In this document: positions 56,945-62,180 of the stretch, one piece after another
How positions within the stretch are numbered: position 1 is the first letter of the stretch
How the letters are laid out: each line of letters starts with the position of its first letter
NCBI RefSeq assembly: GCF_001544095.1
Contig: NZ_BCPT01000020.1
Location: forward strand, 1-62,180
From: Enterococcus casseliflavus NBRC 100478
GTDB taxonomy: Bacteria; Bacillota; Bacilli; Lactobacillales; Enterococcaceae
Direction: 5' to 3'
DNA length: 62,180 nt
Translations under genes and position numbers: made by a program
The notes under the pieces: generated by a model
The model's database searches: none
What the model was told of the DNA's origin: nothing
Seen by the model: the letters and a program-made list of their open reading frames with translations, nothing else

Positions 56945-57720
56945 CAGATTTCCCCTCCTAGATAAGCTTCGATCACCCGCGGATTGTTTTTGATCTCTTC
57001 TGGTTCACCGTGGGCGATGACTTGGCCGTATTCCAGCACATAAATCCGTTCGCACACTTCCATGACCAAACTCATATCATGCTCAATCAAGAGGATCGTC
57101 AATTGAAAATCTTTTTGGATCTTATAGATCAGCTTTGTCAGTTCTGTTGTTTCTTGAGGATTCATCCCCGCAGCCGGCTCGTCAAGAAACAGAATTTTTG
57201 GTTCTGTAGCCAATGCGCGTACGATCTCTAACCGACGCTGCTCGCCATAAGGCAAATTTTTCGCTAACGTTTGACTTTTGCCATCCATATCAAAGATCCG
57301 TAACAGCTCTAAGGCTTTTTTCTTCATGGACGCTTCGTTTTTGTAGTACTTTGGCAAACGCAGGATGCTAGTCAGCAGTCCTTCTTTATGCTTACTGTTC
57401 ATAGCAATCAAGACGTTGTCCATCACAGTCAAATTTTTAAACAAGCGAATGTTTTGGAAGGTTCTTGAAAGACCTAAATCTGCAATTTTATAGGGCTTCA
57501 CGCCATTTAAACGTTTTGGCTTCCCTTGGGTCTCAAAAAGCACTTCCCCTTCACTAGGTTCATACACACCTGTCAGGAGATTAAAGAGCGTTGTCTTGCC
57601 AGCACCGTTTGGTCCAATCAATCCGACCAGTTCATTGGTATCTAAATGGAGGTCTACATGAGAAACAGCAGCTAAACCGCCAAAGTTTTTCGTTAAGCTT
57701 TTAACTTCTAATAGAGGCAT
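56944..57720 (-). CDS. livG: Branched-chain amino-acid ABC transporter ATPase LivG
   Basis: The second ATPase of the pair, 258 residues. Walker A IGPNGAGKTTLF, signature region LPYGEQRRLEIVRALA, Walker B ILFLDEPAAGMNPQET and H-loop LLIEHDMSLVM are present; the AAGMNP sequence is typical of LivG. The start ATG 57720 is 9 nt from AAGGGGG; the in-frame ATG at 57729 abuts that site and is less likely. Overlaps livM. Confidence 0.94.
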   Translation of the reverse strand: MPLLEVKSLTKNFGGLAAVSHVDLHLDTNELVGLIGPNGAGKTTLFNLLTGVYEPSEGEVLFETQGKPKRLNGVKPYKIADLGLSRTFQNIRLFKNLTVMDNVLIAMNSKHKEGLLTSILRLPKYYKNEASMKKKALELLRIFDMDGKSQTLAKNLPYGEQRRLEIVRALATEPKILFLDEPAAGMNPQETTELTKLIYKIQKDFQLTILLIEHDMSLVMEVCERIYVLEYGQVIAHGEPEEIKNNPRVIEAYLGGEI

Positions 57721-58678
57721 CGTTGTCATCCCCCTTTTTTCTAAATTTATCCAGCAGTCCTTTTACGGAGAATTCCCATGTCCCTAAAAGTCCGCTTGGT
57801 TTAAAGATCATGATGATGATCAAAGCCAATGCATAAATGATCATGCGCAAATCAGAGAAGCCTTGCAAGTACATATTTAAGATTCCTAGCACTACTGCCG
57901 AGACAACTGCTCCTGTGGTACTCCCAAGCCCTCCAAAAACGACGATGATCAATACATCGATCGATTTCATAAAACCGTAATCTCGTGGGAAAACCGACTG
58001 CTGATAGCTGGCATAAAGGGTACCAGCAATGCTTGCCATCACTGCCCCCATTACAAACGCAATTACCTTGTATTTCGTTGTGTTGACCCCCATTGATTCT
58101 GCAGCGATCTCATCTTCCCGAATCGCTAAAGTCGCCCGACCTGGTCCGCTATGGATAAAGTTTGACACGACAAGAATCGATAAAACGGCAAAGAGAAAGA
58201 CGATCTGCCAATTACTGAATTGGGGCAATCCGAAAATTCCTGCAGGACCATTGGTCAAGCCTCGTAGGTTCACCAACAAGATCCGAATGATCTCTGCCAC
58301 ACCTAAGGTAGCGATCGCTAGATAGTCGCCTTTTAAACGGAGGGTCGGAATCCCAACCACTAATGCGACTGCACCTGAAACCAGCATCCCCACCAGTAAA
58401 CCAGTTAAAAAGCCGCCAAAGGTTGGATTGCTTGCCGACAGGATCGCGCCAGCATAAGCACCGATTGCCATAAATCCAGCATGTCCTAAGGAGAATTGCC
58501 CTGAAAAGCCGATGATCAGATTCAAACTGACTGCCAAGATGATATTGATTCCGATATTGACGATGATGGCATCAGAGAACAAATTGATCATTCCGCCATT
58601 GTAGGCTGCAAATAATCCAAAATAAAGAATAGCTGCCAGAGCGAGCCAGATTAAGTTGTAACGTAAATTCTTTTTCAT
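57701..58678 (-). CDS. livM: Branched-chain amino-acid ABC transporter permease LivM
   Basis: Membrane permease with about nine helices. The family pattern is clear: NLIIGFSGQFSLGHAGFMAIGAY, LRLKGDYLAIATLG and the cytoplasmic loop REDEIAAESMGVN that contacts the ATPases. I start at ATG 58678 (325 residues), 5 nt from AGGTGG; an in-frame GTG at 58687 directly follows the livH stop and remains possible. The stop overlaps livG by 20 nt. Confidence 0.92.
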   Translation of the reverse strand: MKKNLRYNLIWLALAAILYFGLFAAYNGGMINLFSDAIIVNIGINIILAVSLNLIIGFSGQFSLGHAGFMAIGAYAGAILSASNPTFGGFLTGLLVGMLVSGAVALVVGIPTLRLKGDYLAIATLGVAEIIRILLVNLRGLTNGPAGIFGLPQFSNWQIVFLFAVLSILVVSNFIHSGPGRATLAIREDEIAAESMGVNTTKYKVIAFVMGAVMASIAGTLYASYQQSVFPRDYGFMKSIDVLIIVVFGGLGSTTGAVVSAVVLGILNMYLQGFSDLRMIIYALALIIIMIFKPSGLLGTWEFSVKGLLDKFRKKGDDNDASIRS

Positions 58679-58687
58679 TTCTGCCAC

Positions 58688-59566
58688 CTACACTTTCTCT
58701 TTGATATTTTTGCCGAGGATCCCAGCTGGACGAACCAACAATATAATTATTAAAATGACATACACTAAAGCATCCTTATAATCAGAAAAACCAAGCGCTG
58801 TCGCTGCTGTTTCCACCAAACCGATCACAAAGCCACCTAAGGCTGCTCCAGGAATGATCCCGATCCCGCCAAGAACCGCTGCAACAAAAGATTTCAGACC
58901 AGGAACGACGCCCATTGATGGATCAATGGAATTATAATACAAACCGATCAGCATCCCGCCAGCTGCAGCCAAAGCCGAGCCTAAGGCAAAGGTAAAGGAA
59001 ATCGTTCGATTGACATTGATCCCCATCAAACGCGCTGCATCTGCATCAACACTTACTGCCCGCATCGCTTTTCCCATACGGGTCTTTTTCACGATCAATT
59101 GCAAGAGAATCATTAAGGTAACCGAAACAGCCAAGATCAATAACTGGACATTACTTACTTGAACAAACCCGATGGAATAAGTTTGTCGTTCAATCGCTTG
59201 CGGAAAGGGGCGCACATTGGCTGAAAAGAAAAAGATCATGACATTTTGCAAAAAATAAGAAACCCCGATTGCCGTGATCAGTGCCGAAATTCGCGTGGAA
59301 TTGCGTAAGGGACGATACGCTAAAAATTCGATCGTTACCCCAAGAGCTGCACTGGCGATCATTGAAATGAACAACGCGGGGAAAAACCCTAATTGCCATT
59401 GATTGATCAAAAAGTAACCGATAAAACTACCGATCATGTAAACTTCTCCGTGGGCGAAGTTGATCAACTTGATGATGCCATACACCATCGTATAACCCAA
59501 CGCTAACAAGGCATAGATACTGCCTAGAAACAAGCCGTTGATCAATTGTTGGATCATCATTTCCAT
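58688..59566 (-). CDS. livH: Branched-chain amino-acid ABC transporter permease LivH
   Basis: Membrane permease, partner of LivM. About eight helices with LINGLFLGSIYALLALGYTM, INFAHGEVYMIGSFIGY and the ATPase-contact loop VSVDADAARLMGINV. Start ATG 59566 (292 residues) with GGAAGTGAG upstream; the frame is open for 31 more codons, but these overlap the livJ-livH hairpin and lack a ribosome site. Confidence 0.93.
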   Translation of the reverse strand: MEMMIQQLINGLFLGSIYALLALGYTMVYGIIKLINFAHGEVYMIGSFIGYFLINQWQLGFFPALFISMIASAALGVTIEFLAYRPLRNSTRISALITAIGVSYFLQNVMIFFFSANVRPFPQAIERQTYSIGFVQVSNVQLLILAVSVTLMILLQLIVKKTRMGKAMRAVSVDADAARLMGINVNRTISFTFALGSALAAAGGMLIGLYYNSIDPSMGVVPGLKSFVAAVLGGIGIIPGAALGGFVIGLVETAATALGFSDYKDALVYVILIIILLVRPAGILGKNIKEKV

Positions 59567-59610
59567 ATACTCACTTCCAATATCATTTATTATGGTCATT
59601 CTTTTAGAGA

Positions 59611-59649
59611 AAAGAAACTGAGACAAACACATCAGGTCTGTCCCAGTTT
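59611..59649 (-). terminator. Partial terminator between livJ and livH
   Basis: On the minus strand AAACTGGGACA and TGTCTCAGTTT (one G-U pair) form an 11-bp stem followed by TTCTTTTCTC. It lies about 25 nt past livJ and 50 nt ahead of livH. The imperfect U tract suggests partial termination, leaving livJ more expressed than the transporter genes. Confidence 0.6.
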
Positions 59650-59674
59650 TCACTGCCAAACAACTGCGGGTTTT

Positions 59675-60862
59675 TTAAGGTTCCACAGTGTCTGCTGAGG
59701 TTTCTTTCCCGTCAGTCAATCCTAAAACAACTGCTGATTTTTCAGGGTTATGATTTTCATCCATCGTGATTTCACCGGTCACACCGACAAAGTCTTTCAG
59801 TTCAGACAAACCAGCTGCGATCGCCAATGAATCTGCTGAGTTTTGATCTTCGATCGCTTGTTTGATCATATAAACAGCATCATAGGCTAATGCATTAAAA
59901 GCAGAAGGCTCTTTGCCATATTTTTCATTGAAAGCTGCCACAAACGGCTCAACTTTGTCGTTTGCTGGTGCTTTGGTAGAGAAGTGACCTGTATAGTAAA
60001 CATTGCTGACATTTTCTGCACCAGCTGTTTGAACCATTTTTTCATCACCGAATCCATCCGCACCAATGATTGCTTGATCAATTCCTAATTCTCGCGCTTG
60101 CTTGATGATCAAACCAGCTTCTGTGTAGTAGCCTGGAATGAACAAGACATCAAAGTCGACATCTTTGATTCTTGTAAGAACTGCTTGGAAATCTTTGTCG
60201 CCTTCAGTAAAGTTATCCTCTAAGACGATTTCGCCTGGGTAGCTTTCTTTAAATGCTTCCGTCAAACCAATTGCGTAGTCACTTGAGTTATCACCCAAGA
60301 TTACGGCTTTTGAAGCATCCAAATTTTCTGCTGCATATTTTGCCAAGATTGTTCCTTGGAAGCTATCTTGGAAACAAGAACGGAACGCAAATTCTTGGAC
60401 TTTTCCACTGGTGTAAGTAATCGCATCATCGGTACCTGAAGGAGTGACCATCGGTACTTGGGCTCTCGTCACATTCGGTAAAGCCGCCTTTGTGGCACCT
60501 GAAGTTGCTGGTCCAATAATGGCAACGACTTTATCATTGGTTGCTAAGTTGGCTGCTACTGTCGCAGCTTCATTGTTATCTGATTTGTTATCTTTCGAAA
60601 TGATTTCAATTTGTTTTCCAAGAACGCCGCCGGCAGCATTGATTTCTTCGACTGCTAAGTCGATCCCCTCTTTTTCAGCCGTCCCATAAGCAGCAACTGC
60701 TCCAGACAACTCTAAGTTGGCACCAATCTTAATGGTATCTCCCTCTTGTTTATTGCCACCTTCAGCAGCACCACTGCTATCCGTTGGTCCACCTGTTGGT
60801 CCTGCACTACAAGCTGTCAATAAAAACAAACTCGCAAACAAAAATGCAAATTTCTTTTTCAT
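59675..60862 (-). CDS. livJ: Branched-chain amino-acid-binding lipoprotein LivJ
   Basis: Type I periplasmic-binding-fold lipoprotein, 395 residues. The signal peptide ends in the lipobox LLTACSAG. A G/S/T-rich linker is followed by IKIGANLELSGAVAAYGTAE, AAGGVLGKQIEII and IGPATSGATKAALP, typical of Leu/Ile/Val-binding proteins. GGAG lies 9 nt ahead of the ATG. First gene of the liv operon with a strong promoter and CodY-like box. Other amino acids or amides could be the ligand. Confidence 0.92.
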   Translation of the reverse strand: MKKKFAFLFASLFLLTACSAGPTGGPTDSSGAAEGGNKQEGDTIKIGANLELSGAVAAYGTAEKEGIDLAVEEINAAGGVLGKQIEIISKDNKSDNNEAATVAANLATNDKVVAIIGPATSGATKAALPNVTRAQVPMVTPSGTDDAITYTSGKVQEFAFRSCFQDSFQGTILAKYAAENLDASKAVILGDNSSDYAIGLTEAFKESYPGEIVLEDNFTEGDKDFQAVLTRIKDVDFDVLFIPGYYTEAGLIIKQARELGIDQAIIGADGFGDEKMVQTAGAENVSNVYYTGHFSTKAPANDKVEPFVAAFNEKYGKEPSAFNALAYDAVYMIKQAIEDQNSADSLAIAAGLSELKDFVGVTGEITMDENHNPEKSAVVLGLTDGKETSADTVEP

Positions 60863-60900
60863 AATTTTCCTCTCCTTTACTTCCCCTGAATATGTTATCC

Positions 60901-60929
60901 AATATACTGAAAAATCTAGGAAATGTCAA
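60901..60929 (-). promoter_or_regulatory. livJ promoter
   Basis: On the minus strand a perfect TTGACA (60924-60929) and TATATT (60901-60906) are separated by exactly 17 bp. The start near 60894 gives a leader of about 30 nt. Confidence 0.85.
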
Positions 60930-60931
60930 CG

Positions 60932-60946
60932 AATTATCAGAATATT
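60932..60946. promoter_or_regulatory. CodY-box-like palindrome at livJ
   Basis: AATTATCAGAATATT on the plus strand differs from the CodY consensus AATTTTCWGAAAATT at two positions and ends 2 bp upstream of the livJ -35 box. Repression by CodY under branched-chain amino-acid excess would suit a Leu/Ile/Val importer. Confidence 0.6.
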
Positions 60947-61043
60947 TCACCTATTCAGAATTTATTTTTTTCGCCGATAAAAAATGGTGCTTTTAAAACA
61001 TTGATCCAGCAACAATGGAATCGCTTTTCTAATTTTCGGATAA

Positions 61044-61081
61044 AAAGAAAAGCAAGCAAAGGTTTTTCCCCTTTGCTTGCT
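61044..61081 (-). terminator. Terminator of the ROK kinase gene
   Basis: AGCAAGCAAAGG (61051-61062) and CCTTTGCTTGCT (61070-61081) form a 12-bp perfect stem. On the minus strand it is followed by TTTTCTTTTT, about 65 nt beyond the kinase stop. Confidence 0.8.
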
Positions 61082-61146
61082 GCCGATACGCTTTGATTTG
61101 ATACTTTTTTTTTCAAACGGACGTTTGAAAACATTACATCCTCATG

Positions 61147-62028
61147 TTAGCGGCTATTTCGTGGATACAATGCTTGAAAATTTGCCGCCGCCCCAACTAA
61201 ATTGGCATCATTGCGATAGTCACATAGCTTGATCAGTGGGACGAAATCATTTAATGCTTGATCCGCCAACATTTTTTTCAAGCGCTGGTCAACTTCTTCT
61301 AACAAGCCTTTTTTGGCACTGACACCACCGCCGATAATGATCACTTCAGGATCAAAAGCAAACTGAATACTGAACAGTCCTTGTGCTAAATAGTTGTAAA
61401 ATTTATTGACTTCCTCGATCGCAATGGCATCGCCATCTTCTGCACGTTGAAAGACCTCTTCACCGGTAATCGTCGTTCGATCCACTCCGATCCGATCACA
61501 ATACCGCCAGGCCATCTGAACCGCTGTCCCTAGTTGCGAAAATGTTTTGCCTTGATCTAGGATCATCAACCCAAATTCGCCACCGTATAAATGTGCCCCA
61601 CGGACTAGCTCACCATTTTGAAACAGGGTACCGCCAACGCCTGTTCCGATCACAACGAAGGCTGCTTGCTGATACTCTTTGCCCGCTCCTTGATAAAATT
61701 CAGCCATCCCAGCGCAATTGGCATCATTTTCGATGGTTACGGGTACCCCAAACGCTGCTTCGAGTTCTGAGTAAATATCAAACCCATGGATATAAGGGAT
61801 CGCACTAATGCCGTCGATCCGCCGTTCTTGGGCATTGACCGCACCTGGCGCACTGATTCCAACGCCTTCAATCTCTTCATCTACGCTTGCCCTCACTTGC
61901 TGCAGCTGTGCTTTCATTTCCTCCCAAGTATTTGGAGTAGTGAACTTCCCTTTACTCACCAAAGAATCTTGTGCCCAGACGCCATATTTTACTGCTGAAC
62001 CACCCATATCAAAGACTAAAATCGCCAT
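61147..62028 (-). CDS. ROK-family sugar kinase
   Basis: Cytoplasmic sugar kinase of 293 residues. The phosphate loop FDMGGSAVKYG, the sugar-binding GISAPGAVN and ENDANCAGMAE, and VIGTGVGGTLF are present. The CxCGxxGC zinc motif of glucokinase-type ROK proteins is absent (GAHLYGGEFGLMI instead), as in BglK-type beta-glucoside kinases, so a cellobiose- or gentiobiose-related substrate is a fair guess. GAGGG lies ahead of the ATG. Single-gene unit in this window. Confidence 0.85.
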   Translation of the reverse strand: MAILVFDMGGSAVKYGVWAQDSLVSKGKFTTPNTWEEMKAQLQQVRASVDEEIEGVGISAPGAVNAQERRIDGISAIPYIHGFDIYSELEAAFGVPVTIENDANCAGMAEFYQGAGKEYQQAAFVVIGTGVGGTLFQNGELVRGAHLYGGEFGLMILDQGKTFSQLGTAVQMAWRYCDRIGVDRTTITGEEVFQRAEDGDAIAIEEVNKFYNYLAQGLFSIQFAFDPEVIIIGGGVSAKKGLLEEVDQRLKKMLADQALNDFVPLIKLCDYRNDANLVGAAANFQALYPRNSR

Positions 62029-62124
62029 TTTTTTCCCTCAATCCTTTATTATTCTGATACTGTCTATTTTACCGCAAGTCAGCGCTTGAAGAAAGCGATT
62101 TCCGATGACAAGAAAAAAAGGCTC

Positions 62125-62170
62125 TATAATTTATGGGACTGATGAATCAGAATTGATTCTTCAGCCCCAT
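62125..62170. other. Strong hairpin at the window edge, beside a -10-like box
   Basis: The 17-nt arms at 62133-62149 and 62154-62170 pair at 15 of 17 positions around a GAAT loop. TATAAT (62125-62130, plus strand) directly precedes it. The downstream TTTTCATTATT is a weak U tract. It may be the end of a gene outside the window or the start of a small RNA; the window stops too soon to say. Confidence 0.5.
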
Positions 62171-62180
62171 TTTCATTATT

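Overview
The window is a stretch of low-GC Gram-positive chromosome that reads as an Enterococcus of the intrinsically vancomycin-resistant, motile group. The D-Ala:D-Ser ligase at the left end matches the VanC2/C3 type as I remember it, which points to Enterococcus casseliflavus (or the former E. flavescens). The species call rests on that recognition and was not confirmed by a database search. I see no phage, insertion sequence, integrase or CRISPR array. Nearly all genes lie on the minus strand. The exceptions are the van cluster, a DUF4044 microprotein, a YigZ-family gene and a TetR gene.

Layout, left to right. (1) 302-5936 (+): the complete vanC cluster (ligase, VanXY, VanT serine racemase, VanR, VanS), with overlapping junctions and a hairpin terminator. 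(2) 6020-11966 (-): NADPH glutamate synthase gltBD, with a CodY-box-like palindrome at the promoter. (3) 12333-30342 (-): the division and cell-wall cluster, transcribed in the order mraZ, rsmH, ftsL, pbp2x, mraY, murD, murG, divIB, ftsA, ftsZ, ylmE, sepF, ylmG, ylmH, divIVA, ileS. ileS has a T-box leader that also carries three 86-87 bp tandem repeats. (4) 30541-38372: DUF3397 and DUF4044 small membrane proteins, cardiolipin synthase, ftsEX, prfB with its programmed +1 frameshift, and secA. (5) 38621-44102 (-): a maltodextrin ABC transporter operon with its LacI-type regulator. (6) 44287-46965 (-): hpf and comFA-comFC. (7) 47072-49411: an orphan PTS IIB protein, a DUF7662 protein, a YigZ-family gene and an orphan GntR regulator. 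(8) 49610-54616: a giant activase/dehydratase-like iron-sulfur protein, divergent from a TetR regulator. (9) 54666-60862 (-): a 55-residue protein, tRNA-Gln and tRNA-Tyr, a DUF2969 protein, and a branched-chain amino-acid ABC transporter operon that ends in a CBS-ACT protein. (10) 61147-62028 (-): a ROK-family sugar kinase.

How they work together. The van genes make and protect D-Ala-D-Ser-ending peptidoglycan precursors. The mra/fts/mur genes build the wall and septum. gltBD and the liv operon both carry CodY-like boxes next to their promoters, so they are likely co-controlled by nitrogen and branched-chain amino-acid status. The most unusual protein is the 1408-residue iron-sulfur fusion at 49610-53836. 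Both its ATPase module and its dehydratase-like module appear duplicated, with each set of cysteines kept. Its substrate is unknown and it is my best candidate for an undescribed system. Other points of interest are the repeats in the ileS leader, two genes (divIB, ylmG) whose Shine-Dalgarno spacing points to AUU start codons, and a hairpin between livJ and livH.
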